Source: Sipunculus nudus (taxonomy: Eukaryota > Annelida > Sipuncula > Golfingiida > Sipunculidae). From it: a stretch of 64,000 nt of DNA. Of the stretch, positions 45,551 through 58,685 are shown in pieces; positions within the stretch are counted from its first letter, which is position 1; every line of letters begins with the position of its first letter. The stretch is from the NCBI GenBank assembly GCA_026874595.1, contig CM049317.1, positions 9,582,382-9,646,381 of the forward strand, read 5' to 3'. The notes beneath the pieces are model-generated. The model was given only the letters and a program-made list of their open reading frames with translations. It had not been told where the DNA came from and did not search any database. A program made the translations under genes and the position numbers.

Positions 45551-48500
45551 TGGATATGTGCAGGATCTTATATATGCGAATCGTGAATGGGCCTCAGCCA
45601 TAAATTAAATGTGGAACATGTGAAGCCTCCAATGTCTCTTTCCTGGGCCTAGGACGCTCTTCGGGGTCAAGAAACTTACCAAGGAGGGTTAACATTTTGA
45701 ATTTTATTAAGATGACGTGCTCAAGGAATGATATTTTTGTAACAACTTATATATACTAGCCGCCGACGGCGACGCAACAGGTTTAAGGTTTCTGTTGCGT
45801 GGCCGGCCCACCAAAGGGCTATAACTGGAGTTATAGTGTAAGACATCAGGCCTACTATCCCTCGGCTATCAGTATTTGGACTGACCCATTTATGCCACCC
45901 CTATTGTAAAGTAGGCTGGCCTACGGCCGGGAATGTTCAGGCCCCTCTTTATTCTTCTGCGTGCACTTGAATGATGCAGACGTCAGCACTAGGTTTAGTC
46001 ATTTAAACGTGTTAAGGGCCTAAAAGATAAACGACATAAGGCGAAGTTCAGTAGCCTGCCGCGACCCTTCTAGCTCCCTGTTTATCACGTTTATAACTAT
46101 CAGACTGGCGGTATAATGTAAAGGACAGATCTTTCGGCTCTTTGGTAATTTAAACCTAAAATTCTGTGTTGTTTTCTATTATCTGTGGGGAAAATCCTAC
46201 AATAGCACGATACGATCTGTTACTCTTTGAAAGGAAATTGAATAAAAATATTTCCTATGGTTTAACATACCAATGTTCACATTATGTTGTATGTCGAACG
46301 GCCTGTAATTAAAAAAATAACCATTCTGGAAAGCATTAAGCACCTGTAACATCATTAATTGATTTATTTGTCCAGAGAGCATTAACAGCCCGGCAGACAT
46401 CTTGCATTTGGTATAGCAGTCCTGTATAATGCTTTAAGCCTGGGTACTAGTATGTTCATATTTTCACTTCCTTGGTGCATAATAGTGCTTCAGAGTCAAA
46501 TATAAAATACACATAGATGAATCAATGGATATATGTTAAATCTCACAATTGTGTATGAGGAGTTAACTGCCTGCAGGGGCAATCTATGGACTCCACATTG
46601 CGTCAGTCACCAGTGGCGGATTTAAATAAGGACCCTTCCTTGAATTAGTCAACATAAGACCATACGTAACTGGAATTTGATATGGAGAACTCTGTGGGAT
46701 ACATTATACTCTATCAATTAGACAGGCTGGGAGGGTTCCAGTGTTCCCTTCACTGTCCAACACTTAATATCTAAAATTGTTTCATGAGTATATATCAATC
46801 AATCAATCATCTTGTCACTGGTCAGGTCAGGACCTGCCAGGTTGTGAGTTTGTGATGCCGAGACCAGCTGCGTCTTGACACCCCTTTATGTGCCAATATC
46901 CAGATCTTTTAGTAGGCCAATCTTTGCTATTCATGAACTGGCTTACTGGCAGTTGCAGTCACATCAGCAAAAGCAAAAGATTTCCCATTTCTTGCCAAAT
47001 CTTATGAATCAGCCGGTGACAAAGTAAGGTAAAATCATAGTGTTCCTAACAGTCTCTATTTAGATAACCTTTTAAGGTCTCATTTTAAGATCTTTTAGCT
47101 CAGCAGACTGATGGTCATCTGAGGTTAAGCGATGACCCTGGTACATCCGCCCTCTGTGTAGTCAGATGTTCGTTAAGAGGCAGTACCAGAGAAAAGCAAA
47201 TGGAGACCATATTAAGGCTATAAAATTATTTCACACAATTGTCGCTCCACAGTGCAAGCTGAAAATATGTTGCTGTAAAGGTTTAATGTATAACTGGGCT
47301 AACATATGACAATTCTTGATAGAAGTCAAAAGCTAATGTGTTCCTGAAATACAGGTCCTGACCTTCATTCACAAGCCTAGGTCTCCTAGGTAATTATGAA
47401 CTGGGCTGTGAATTCCCTGCTGTTAACATGGCACAATTAAAAAAAAACTGTGAAAGTCACATTTTTTTTAATTTAAAATTTGACATGCTTGAGATGTTTA
47501 CAAGTTATTACAACTTACCTAAGACTCATTTCTTCTAAATTATCACTTAAAATCCACTCCGGCCTTTTCTTCAAATTTACATATTTCCACAAATAATATC
47601 CATAGTTCAAAATGTATGCATCAGCCTCTGTAAAACTTTGTTTATCATTAAAGAAGGTACTTGTTCAATTTAAACGTTACAAAATAAATTCCAGGACAAT
47701 TTGTTAATGCCATAATTTCTTTTTGATGGCATATTTATGTCATCTTCATTTTCCATACACATTAGGATTTCGACTAACAGTTTCTAAAATTGTTAACAAA
47801 TGTTATTGGTATTTCAGCCATTTTAAAACTAGAAAGTGAGAGCATATTGAAATAAATTGTTCATAGATTAAATAACCTTATGACCATTATTGCACTGGAA
47901 GGGGGGGGGCATGATTCATCTAGGGCCCCCTGCTGATGGGGTAGGCCAGCAGGGCTTTTTGCTACCTGTCACTTATGTCTACAGACCACAGATGTTACAT
48001 ACTAATAAAACGATTCCATTCCCTAATTTGCTTCTCTTATATAAATATAAGGCAGATAAATGCAGAAAAGTAACAGAATATTTGCACAACCTCAAAAATG
48101 TTCGTAAATTTTTACAATGCTTAGTTTAAATTTGTTATGACAGTTGATTCATTTTTTTATAATTTTGAATTAAAACTACTTAATTTCTTATAAAAGCCAT
48201 GTATTAGAAAGATACAGCATAAGACATACTACATCATGAGCCACCAGGAGCCATAGTGATAAAAATTAGGATTTTATACAGAGAAAAAATTTTAGTGGTC
48301 AAAAATGTCATTACGATACTATTTTTGGTGTAAATGAGAATTTAATGAGGTTCTGACAGTTGTATGTTGGTTTAAAACAGTATATTTCAATTAAATTATA
48401 CAAGACCCATAAAAGCAATTGTTTAAGTCTGTGGTTTCTCTTTTTTCCTGGTGTTAATATCTTAAATAGAATGAAAATCAAGAAATGATTCAGTTAATGC

Positions 48501-49000
48501 AAATTTCAGTATAACTATGTAATCGTAGAAAGAACCTAGTTTTCCTAGATTAGCTTTCCGCTCTCTGTTAGTCATATTAGTTGAACAGTACCGGTAATAT
48601 CCCTTTGTTTCTCCTATTAATGCATGGAGATATATATAGATATAAATTCATGTTATAAACTTCATACTTTCAATCAGTACTGCCCCCCCCCCCCCCCATT
48701 TAAAAAAATCCTGGATCCGCCCCTGGTCACTAAAAAAAGCAATTGAGGAGTCCATTCTTATGCGCAGTTTTGGCAGTTTTATAAACAGTTTTAGCGTAAT
48801 CAGTAGAAAGACATATAATCTTTTCATTTATATTAAATTCGAGTTAATATAAAGGCGTTATCACGTATAAATTGGCTTTGAAAGACGCCTTCTTTTGTCC
48901 CGACTTTGTCCCGGGTTATAGTGTGCCCGCGCTGATCAGCGACATATACTTTCCCCAAAATATAACAGCCGTTGCACCGAGCTATGTTTTGAGATGAAAC
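45551..49000. other. No gene recognised
   Basis: A CpG-richer stretch at 45,755-46,130 is followed by AT-rich unique sequence. A short minus-strand fragment of the CAGCTGAGCT terminus is at 47,094-47,145 (TTTTAGCTCAGCAGACTGAT). Homopolymer C at about 48,682-48,698. No supported coding sequence. Confidence 0.5.
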
Positions 49001-49215
49001 TAGTGCAGTCAACTTGACCGATTAATTATCCCTTCACGTGTGGACAGAACCCTCCATTCAGGAGAACAGAAGATGCTCGTTACGTAAAAATAAGGTTCTG
49101 TTTTGTTCACTTTATAATAACGTTCCTGATGACTTTGCCGGCGTTGTTAAGATTTACTTTGTTGAAGACCTCGTTAGTTGGGAGAGCAGGTTTTACCCTT
49201 CAAAAGGTAGGTCAC
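48900..49215 (+). other. Candidate 5' (untranslated) exon, possibly of TPK1
   Basis: Locally CpG-rich, with CACGTG at 49,035-49,040 and a donor-like AAAAG then GTAGGT at 49,207-49,212. A frame without ATG runs up to this donor and would be in phase with the TPK1 exon at 59,479, but it lacks a Met codon, so a 5' UTR role is likelier. A competing candidate is the ATGTCCAAACTGGCGGACAT segment with donor GTAAGT near 55,240. Both are inference only. Confidence 0.2.
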
Positions 49216-49390
49216 ACTGAAAATCAAGATCTGATTATATACAGTTAAAATGTAAACCTGCCACGCTAATCATTAACCGAGAAACTAAATAGACATGTCC
49301 AAGAGCCAGTTTCACAAGCGTGTTCACTGTCAATGATGTGAACATCTGGCCAGCTGCGCTCTTCAAGGAAGGGGGTTCTTGAGTTGTGTT

Positions 49391-49760
49391 TTTAGCTCAG
49401 CAGACAGTCATCTGAGCTATAATTGTATTATGATCCATTGTCTGTGGTCTGTCTGTCTGTTTGACTGATATTTTTTAAAATCAGACCTACAAATAAAAAA
49501 TTTGACTTACAGGTAGATGCCATGAACCAAACCCAAAACTGGGTCACTGCAACTTTGTTCCTTCGAGAAATTAAGGAAAACCTCGATTTTCCATTTAAAA
49601 ACTGTTCTTTCACTAAGGACTGCATGGTATCCAAACCCATTGTCTGTTTTTGTTCATATTTAGCATAAATATACCTCTGTATATTTCCTATGTACGTGCT
49701 AGAAATTAGATCAGTATAGTATTACTTAATTTGTAAAAGGAATACAGGAATGTACACAAA
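49391..49760 (-). repeat. Short diverged copy of the CAGCTGAGCT-ended family
   Basis: The left edge is TTTTTAGCTCAGCAGACAGT then CATCTGAGCTATA; a GTCTGTCT run follows, then a body resembling the right part of copy B (TTTGTTCCTTCGAGAAATTAAGG, TTCATATTTAGCATAAATAT). It lacks the CAAGGGACCC end. Confidence 0.7.
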
Positions 49761-51882
49761 GTGTCATGTAAAGCAATAATTGATATTGTGTGCACTCTGT
49801 TAAAGATTTTTGTTTAATAAACATTTTGATTTATATTGATAACCTTGACTTTGACCTTTCTTATCCAAAAACAGTAGGGTTCCAGGAGAAACAATAAAGA
49901 CTAACCATGTATCAGTAAGTTTGATGTGATTGAGACAAAAACAGTTTTTTAAAGGAACACTATTTTAAGCCCCCAGTAACAATAATCTGCTTTTTAATGA
50001 ACTAATACTATACTACATGACATTACCTCAAAGAAAGTTTTTTTTTTGGTTTTTTCCTCTATCATGATTGTATCTACCCTAAAATTGAGAGTTTTGAATT
50101 TTAATTCAATAAATTTTGGAATAAAAAATTGAGTGAAAAATTCAAAAATATGTATACTATCAGAAAGATCAATGTACTGCCCGGGTTTAAAAAAATGTAA
50201 ACTTTATTGGGTCTAATAAGAATATAAACCATTTTTGGCTTAAATTTAGATATAGGGGTTTCACACAGTAATGATACCTTAAATGGCAGACTGTGTTAAC
50301 AAAAAAAAGAAAATAAAACTGAATAACATGTTTTTGTTAATGAAACTGAGTTATATATTGAGAAAAATAAAAATATATTTAAATTTTTAATGTATGACTA
50401 AGTATGAAAGTTTTTTTCATTAGGATGACTTTGATCAGTGTGTGCAGTACTGGGAAACCATGTTGGCTTACTTGGGGTTTCCCTTTGTAAAGCCAATCTT
50501 CTTAAGCAAGGGTCATTTCTATGGGTCATGAATTTTTGTTCATTTCAGCAGACTTTGTCTCAGTTGATCGTAACCCTTCATGTATTCCATCATTTGCAGG
50601 CTTACTTAGAACTTTAAATATGTGATTCTGAGAAGGTGTTTCCATAGAAAAAGTACCAAAACAAAATAAGATCTATGTAATCACCAAGCAATCACTGGAA
50701 GCCGCCTCAGTATCTGTAACTGTGACCTAGGGCTATTAGAGTGTCAAATTTCATCAGATATATTGGAGATTTAGGGCAATCAGAAAATGGCAAAAGAAAA
50801 AAATTTGAAATTGATGGTTTCGAACTCTCGAGGGGCGAAACTACATCCACCCATTAAATATATTTATGCAAATATATATATGAATAAAATAAAACCCCTA
50901 CAAGCATCCCCCTCATATGGGAGTCTTAAATATAGTTAATTAAAAGGTGAAAAATCTTATTCCATAGTCCTGAGGGGGTTGGGGGTGACAGATTTCTTTC
51001 ATTCTGCTGAAACAATTGCACAAAGTAAGCATTCTTTCTTCCAGATGATAAATTCAGTTCAGTTTGCTCTGGCCGTTGCTTTTGAATATCATAGTTATAA
51101 ATAAATAATATTATTACATTATCATAAAATTTTAGATTATGAATTATCATACCAGGTGATTCAGGTATGAATAGCTCACCTGTGTTGAAAGTAAGATAAG
51201 CTTTTTTAATACCCCACTTCCGCAGAACGGGGGACATTGATTTTGGTTTGTCTGTCTGTCTGTCAGGTTTTTGTTTCAGTGCATTAACTTTCCTAAATTT
51301 TATCTGATTTCATTCAAATTTTGATCAGTAATTGCTCTCAAGCATACCTTTGTTGGGATTGGTTTTGGAGTGTCTGTCTGAAAATTTATTATAACCAGCT
51401 CCAAAACAAACAAAAATTTTCCCTTTTGTTCCCAATTCACAACAAAATTTACGATGTGGAGACATCTTCAGGGGACAATGAAAACTAAAACACAGGCACT
51501 ATGACATATTGAGACATCATCAGGGGAAAATAAAGAAGGCAAGCATGAAGGGGGGCAACAAGAGTAAGACATGGAGTACATAAATTCCACAAATTTGTTT
51601 GTTTCAATGAATTTTATGAGTTCTACTAGTAATAGTATTTATTCTTGTTATTTTCAGATTTCTAGGGCCATGAGTAGTAAGCTCAGTCCTCTCAAGTGTC
51701 TTCAACATTCATCAGGTTAGCATCATAGATTTGGTCGTCATGCATGCTTCAACTTTTGTCATTTTGAGTGTTATTGAATTTGACCACTTATTTATTCACA
51801 GATGACTAAATATATATGGCTGTATCTGCACTTGGTTTGCATCTAAATTGGATGAGACTAAAGTAAACCATTTTAGTATAAT
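49761..51882. other. No gene recognised; one dispersed repeat
   Basis: Mostly AT-rich unique sequence. About 51,200-51,610 is a plus-strand copy of the repeat seen inverted at about 15,540-15,950: GGGGGACATTGATTTTGG, TCTGTCTGTCTGTC, GGAGTGTCTGTCTGAAAA, GATGTGGAGACATCTTCAGG. No open frame is supported. Confidence 0.55.
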
Positions 51883-54800
51883 TTTTAGCTCAGCTGACTA
51901 TAAGTCATCTGAGCTATAGTCGTGGTCCATTGTCCGTCGTCTGTCTGTCCGTCTGTCCATCTGTCTGTCTGTCCGTCTGGATGTCCGTCCGTAATACTGG
52001 CACGTTTCAACACCATTGGACCTTCGAATCTGAATTTCGGCATGCAGTTTGATGTCCCCATAATCTCCTACCATGCCAAAAATTGGGTCAATAGGACTTC
52101 GTTCCTTTGAGATATTAAGGAAAAACCTCAATTTTTTATTAGAAATCTATTTTCACACTTCAGGACTGCCTAATATCAAAACCACTCATCTGGTTTTCTT
52201 CATATTTACCATAAATATTCCTCTATATAGTTTCTATGTACATGCCAGATATTAAGTCAGTATTGTATAATTTAAAAAAGTTATGGGCCCAAACATTATG
52301 GACTTTGTAAAAAAATCAGGAAGATATTTGGTCACTTAAGACCCAAAGTGTTAAAGGTAGGGACTTTTTTCCAGTAATACAACTTTAAATAATCAAAATT
52401 TAATTGTATACCAAAAATGAGATCAAAATCTGTTAAATTTTTTTTAATATTGGCAAAAATATAAAATTGGTACCTTAAATTTTGCCCAACATTGGCCACG
52501 GCACGTTTTTTTCCTGTAAGTACTGTGGATTTAATTTTCACAGCATGTATACATAAGGATTTAATCTGTTAAAATCTGAAATTTGAAAATAAAAGCTGCA
52601 CAATTAGGCTAGTTATTGAATTTTTTTGGAGGCTCTTGTTGTATTCCCTTACATTGTCAAGCAGTCCACTTTGATGACTGTAGGTCATTCAGTGCACATC
52701 TCTATGCTCCCCAGGCTGTTGACATAATTTTAGATGTCCCAAAAATCTCCTACCATACCGAAAATTGGGTCATTAGGACTTTGTTCCTTCGAGATATTAA
52801 GGAAAAAAACTCCGTTTTCCATAAAAAAAAGCCATTGTTACACTTCAAGGCTGCCTAATATCAAAACCACTGATCTGTTTTTGATCGTATTTAGTATTCA
52901 CATTCTTTTATACATTTTCTATGAACATACCAAAAGTTAGGTCAGTATTGAGTATTATTTTGAAGTTATGGGCCAAAACATAATGCAATTTTTTAAAAAA
53001 TCAGGAAATATATTTAGTCACATGAGAATTGCTGAACCTAGAGACCTTTTTTCAGGAATATAACTTTATTTAATCAAAATTCAATTGTTTACCCAAAATT
53101 AGATCTGAATTTTGCAAATTTTTCAAGTTATTAGCATAAATAAAAAACAATACCTTAAATTTTGTCCAACTTTGGCACTGTTGATTTAATTTTCCCAGCA
53201 TATATGCATTAGGATTTAATCTTTTAAAATCTGAACTTTCAAAAGAAATTGATTGGAATGAATAGCTTTTATTCATGTTTTCACACACCATGTCAAGTGT
53301 TGTTTACATCTAGCCCACCTAGTAGTACAGCCTTCACTTGCATTATGTAACCCACCCCAGGCAGCTTACCTTGGCCCAGCTTGGCCACTACTAGCAGGCT
53401 TCCCCTCGCCCTGCACTCATCCCCCCCCCCAGCTGGTGCATAAACTAGATGAATGTTATAATTTTTCTGTATTTTATTTTATTCTTGGACATGCTACATT
53501 TTAGATTTTGTATTGAACCACCAGGGTTACAATGATTAAAGTGTACATTTAATTGTGTCCACAAAGTGGTGTATTGCTGTGAAAGTCTGGATGTTCATGA
53601 GATAAGTAATTCCTTACTTCAGAAGAGTAAAAACTTCACCAGGTGTGAAATTGACTATTAATTCCAGTAATTAATTAAAACTGGGATAGTAATTAGCACA
53701 ATGATATTGTTTGTCCCTCATTCAACCAACAGTGTGTATACTTTATTTGAAAAGATGTTTTATTTTGTCAAATTTCCTTTTATTTTATTTTGGTGAATAA
53801 AATTAAGCATGTCCTGAAAACTCCAATATGCAAAACTTTTTAATAGTGATTCAAGGAATATTCTTGTAGATGCCATGTTGTGGCATTATTTTCTTTTAAA
53901 ATCAGTTAAAACATTTATGATTTAAAAATAATAAAATATATGTGTATGCATAATATGACCCAATGTTTTTTACTCTGTATATATAATGATTGCAACTTTT
54001 GCAACAATTCTAATATTTTAACTTATATTTTCAGGTTTTTTAATTAAAAATTTATAAACCTGTAAATAAAAAAATGATACAGATAAAAACTTCTTAATGG
54101 AAAAAGTGGATCTGCTTAAAAAAATAGGATTATATATAAACTTAAATGCATTATTCTCTTGAAAGTGAAATAAAGGTATTAGTCCATTCTGTCCACTTGC
54201 CTGTCCATCTGTAAATTTTTGTATGCAACACAGTATCTCAAAACTTTTACTGTTTTTCTTCATGACAGTCTTGTCAGAGTATTAGTTTGCAATCATATAT
54301 TTAGAACTTTACTATAACCAAGTAGGAGGGCCCCTTTCCTCTTAGCTTTTCATATTCTTATATAAATGAAAAACATTACAATAGAATATTTCTACATCCA
54401 CCTTCGTGCTGCCCTCACTTTTCCCTTCTCCGAAACCCATCCCAAAGTCAGCCTCAGTAAGCAAGAACAAGATGAATCAGATATATTCATACTTTAATAT
54501 TTTGTATAACTATTCGTCCATAGGTACCTATGTACATGCCAGAAATTATGTCAATATTGTGTAATATGTAGACATAGTGGGCATCACAATAATGTACCTT
54601 GTCAAGACTAAAGAGATATTGTGTCATACAGTCACATATTCATAAATCACTTCATCAGCATAGTTAATCATAACATCATATCTGTCAAATTGAACGCTTG
54701 CAGACTACCATACACTTTAGATCCTTCAACAAATAGCCTTATCATCTACTACTGCTTATTACTGCTGTCATTGCATTCATATTTGCTCAAATATATCACA

Positions 54801-55033
54801 ATTTTCAACCCCTCCTAAATAAATAAAAAATAAACCACTTTATTTGACTCTATTAATCCATCAGTCAGGTAATTTCATTTATCATTTACTCACATATTAC
54901 ATTACATTCCTTTATAATAGCCCAACATGTACATGATATTCATAAGCTTTATCGACTCGATATAGTATCACAGTGGAGAAACATTTATAGTCCAATGACG
55001 ATCAGCTGAGCGCCGTGACCCATGGGTCCCTTG
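51883..55033 (-). repeat. CAAGGGACCC...CAGCTGAGCT family member, copy B of an inverted pair
   Basis: The mirror image of 28,633-31,850 in block order, 3.15 kb. The left edge (plus strand) is TTTTAGCTCAGCTGACTATA with the hairpin partner GTCATCTGAGCTATAG and a GTCTGTCCGTC run. The right edge is GCGCCGTGACCCATGGGTCC then CTTG. TTTTT occurs on both flanks, a possible short target duplication. Non-coding. Confidence 0.78.
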
Positions 55034-55547
55034 TTTTTAATTACAGATTTATAAAACTTGTAAATACTGTATTTCATCCAATTGTTCGATCCCTCTATTT
55101 ATACGACCTCCAAAAATATTCAAGGTTATTAATTTCTAAATTTCCTCTAATTTTCGACTGCTTGAAAAGTTTTTCGTCTCACTGAATCATGTCCAAACTG
55201 GCGGACATGGTGTCAAAAGAGACCAGTCATATCCAGTAAGGTAAGTGACTGATGAATAAAATAAAGGAATATATGTAACATACTGTATTTGGTGTTTGTT
55301 TCATTCATCAGGATAAATGTAAAGGCGTCTTCTACATTATAAAAATGTGATTTTCTTTAATACTTTTAACAAACTGCGCAAAAGTGATCGCATTATAGCG
55401 ACGTTTAAAATGGCTCATGACTGTCAGCTCTGACCCCTGACCTTGTTGCCGTAAATACGCCAAACATTGACATTTGATGAAGAAAAGATATCTCTAACAC
55501 TCGCTCGATAGTAGTTGATAACTAACGTAAGATAATCATGTTAATTG

Positions 55548-56895
55548 TATCCGCCAAAACAGAGTTTTGCGGATACTATGTTTTCAGCTGGCCGCCGCCG
55601 CCGCGTAGGTGTCCGGAGAACTCCTCTGTAACCGCTGGGCGGAATTTCCGAAACCCGGGATTATGTTCGGGTCACATGTGAACTGCTGCGCCCCGATTTT
55701 GTTTTGACCTCTGACCTTTCCTCTGCGCTCTGCGTCCGTTTGTGCGTCTGTTTCCACACATAAACCCACATATCTCGGGAACCGTTAGACCGATCAGGAA
55801 AATTTTTTTGCACAAATGTAGCCCTCTGAGAGCTTTATAACATACACCAACAATGGTGGCGCCACCTGCAACCATGTTTGCACAGTGTCCATCTGTTCGT
55901 CTGCCTTGGGTTAAAATCACTCATATCTCTGCAGTGACTTGACTAATTCACCTGAAATTCGGCATGCGTAAACATCCTGGATAGCTTTTCTGATTTTATG
56001 ACAGGTGGCGCCACCTACATTCACGTTTACGCTGCAGACATCCAAGCTCATATCTCGGGAACCGTTTGACCGATCAGGAAAATTCTTTTGCACAAATGTA
56101 GCCCTTGGAGAGCTTTATAACATACACCAAAAATGGTGGCGCTACCTGCAACCATGTTTGCACAGTGTCCATCTGTTTGTCTGCCTTGGGTTAAAATCAC
56201 TCATATCTCTGCAGTGACTTGACTAATTCAACTGAAATTTGGCATGCGTATACATCCTGGATAGCTTTTCTGATTTTATGACAATTGGCGCCACCTACGT
56301 TCACGTTTACGCTGCAGACATCCAAGCTCATATCTCAGGAACCGTTTGACCGATCAGGAAAATTTTTTTGCACAAATGTAGCCCTTGGAGAGCTTTATAA
56401 CATACACAAAAAATGGTGGCGCCACCTGCAACCATGTTTGCACAGTGTTCATCTCTTCGTCTGCCTTGGGTTAAAATCACTCATATCTCTGCAGTGGTTT
56501 GACTAATTCACCTGAAATTTGGCATGCTTATACATCCTGGATAGCTTTTCTGATTTTATGACAGGTGGCGCCACCTACAATCAAGTTTACGCTGCAGACA
56601 TCCAAGCTCATATCTAGGTAACCGTTTGACCGATTGGGCCAAAATTTAGCATATGTATAAATCTCATATAGCTCTTTATCATAAGCAAAACTGGTGGCGC
56701 CACCTGCAGCCATGTTTGCACAGCTCCCGTCTGTTTGTCTGCCATGGGATAAAATCACTCATTTCTCGGCAGTGGTTTGACATATCTGCCTAAAATTTTG
56801 CAAGTTTATACATCCCCGACAGCTCTCTTGATTTTATGACAGGTGGCGCCACCTGCATTCTAGTTTATGCAGCAGATATCCAAGCTCATATCATA
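55548..56895 (+). repeat. Hairpin-ended repeat with a 280-bp tandem array
   Basis: The left end is the hairpin GTATCCGCCAAAAC-AGA-GTTTTGCGGATAC (55,549-55,578 region), followed by ACTATGTTTTCAGC. The tandem unit is marked by TATCTCGGGAACCGT(T)TGACCG at 55,771, 56,051, 56,331 and 56,611, spacing 280 bp. GGTGGCGCCACC occurs twice per unit (55,855; 56,004; 56,415; 56,564; 56,693; 56,842, with variants at 56,136 and 56,286). Short open frames repeat with the unit but show no protein-like conservation. Confidence 0.82.
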
Positions 56896-58249
56896 TGCTC
56901 ATGCATCGTTTTAAATGAAACAAAAAAAACATGGGCGAATTTTCTTACCACTACGGTTCAAAAGTGAAAAGAATTATCATTAAATTTTATAATCCTTATT
57001 TTTATTTACTATTGTTATATATAAATATGAGAGAGAGAGAGAGAGAGACTGATTGTGTTTCTCTATGGACCGCTAGAGACACGGTTCTATACTTCGCGTA
57101 TTATCGAGTCAGTATTGAGCATTTTCATTCATGATTTCAGTAATTCTGAATACCGGTACAGTTACATTATGTGGAAATATGCGAGTTAAAAAAAAAAAAT
57201 CTGCATGCAGTCAGCTAAAAATGAAAATCTTACCTCAGTATGTTGATCATGATATCTATTAAATGTCAAAATGAGTCATGAAATATGAAATGACCCAGTG
57301 TTTAGAGAACGTCTTGCCCTATTAGGTGCTTCCGATGCCCCCCCCCCCCCCCCCGTTAATTATGTTCAATGAAAATCGACTCCCTAATTACCGACTGGTC
57401 ACAGTTTACCCTCCGACACGGTCTGGCCAAGATTACACGGTAGTGGTCAAAGGGCAAACTATCGCCTTTCATGTTAATCAATGTTTGGGCAACGGGAACA
57501 CTTGGCCGGGAAATCATGTCCCGTGTCCGTGTTTGGAAAACAGGCGTTATAATAACCAAACTCGCTATTAAAGCTTCCTCAGCCCCTTTTACCGACATAT
57601 TCCCTCACTATTCCTTTTTGTTTTTCATATAACAACCTCATTTACATAACACAGTGTCTTGACAAACACAATAGGTATTCTGTGAAACGTAGTTTGCATT
57701 CATCACTTTGTATTTATAACTGACAAATACGTTGAGCATGCTGTGAATATTTGTTTTCTTACAAACACGGTGAGCAGGATGTTTGTATTTTGTATTTCTT
57801 TAAAATACGATTAAAATCTTGTGAAATTTACTGGTCTTATTTATGATATTTTTGAGAAGATCTGACAAGATAATAAACCAAATTTTTCTTAAAAGCTATA
57901 ATATCGCCCACCGTACGACGGCAAATCACGCACTTCATATGTCCACCACAGTAATGTATGAATGCCCGTAACTCGCCATTTGAATGGAATTAATACAGTT
58001 GATTTTAAGAAACAGCTCCCTTTTATAATGGATAACATTTATTTTGTAACCTATTATATTGTCACATGACAGGATTTAATAGCACACATAAAGATATAGC
58101 TGTAATGGACAATACGAGAGACACGACCATGAACTGAGGTGATGGCTGACGAACCCATACATAAAAGCGATTCTATTTATTTGACCATGACGTAATTTGC
58201 AAGGTACTAATTTCTAATTATCCTCCATTTAATCGACCTCTGTAAAATT
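56896..58249. other. No gene recognised
   Basis: (GA)n at about 57,031-57,049 and a C-run at about 57,340-57,355. Overlapping short open frames on both strands at 57,326-57,598 show no recognisable domain. TACACGGTAGTGGTCAAAGG-type GC-richer sequence there could be an old exon or repeat; undecided. Confidence 0.45.
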
Positions 58250-58685
58250 TATTTATTTTTTTTATGGTCGAACAATTGGATGAAATACGGTATATAAAAA
58301 ATGAATCTGATAAAAACTGTTAATTGAAAAAGTTGATATGCAAAAGAAATAGACTTAAATATAAACTTAAATGCATTATTCCCTTGAAAGTGAAATAAAG
58401 GTATTAGTCCATTCTGTCCACTTGCCTGTCCATCTGTAAATTTTTCATATGCATCACAGTATCTCAAAACGTTTACTGTTTTTCTTCATGACAGTCTCTT
58501 GAGTATTAGTTTTGCAATCATTTTTTAAAACTTTGCTATAACCAAGTAGGAGGGCCGCTCTCCTCTTAGCTTCTCATATGCTTGTATAAGTGAAAAACAT
58601 TACAATAGAATATTTTGCATATTTTGCATTTGCAAAAATTTCAAACTTCAGCTGAGCGCCGTGACCCATGGGTCCCTTGTTTTTA
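58250..58685 (-). repeat. 5'-end fragment of the CAAGGGACCC family
   Basis: It matches the right part of copy B (TGCATTATTCCCTTGAAAGT, AGTATCTCAAAACGTTTACT, CCAAGTAGGAGGGCC) and ends GCGCCGTGACCCATGGGTCC then CTTG, with an A/T-run after it. The rest of the element is absent. Confidence 0.75.

Noticed and set aside
49038-49220. 60-codon frame as the TPK1 N-terminus
   Set aside because: The frame starts at GTG and has no ATG, although it is in phase with the next TPK1 exon. A non-coding 5' exon is possible; a coding one is not supported.
55180-55245. Short frame ATGTCCAAACTGGCGGACAT as a TPK1 or other first coding exon
   Set aside because: It hits a stop after 16 codons, just before the GTAAGT donor, so at best it is an untranslated exon with an upstream ORF.
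57326-57598. Overlapping 80-codon frames on both strands
   Set aside because: The Pro run is the poly-C tract, and neither product has a recognisable domain or splice context.
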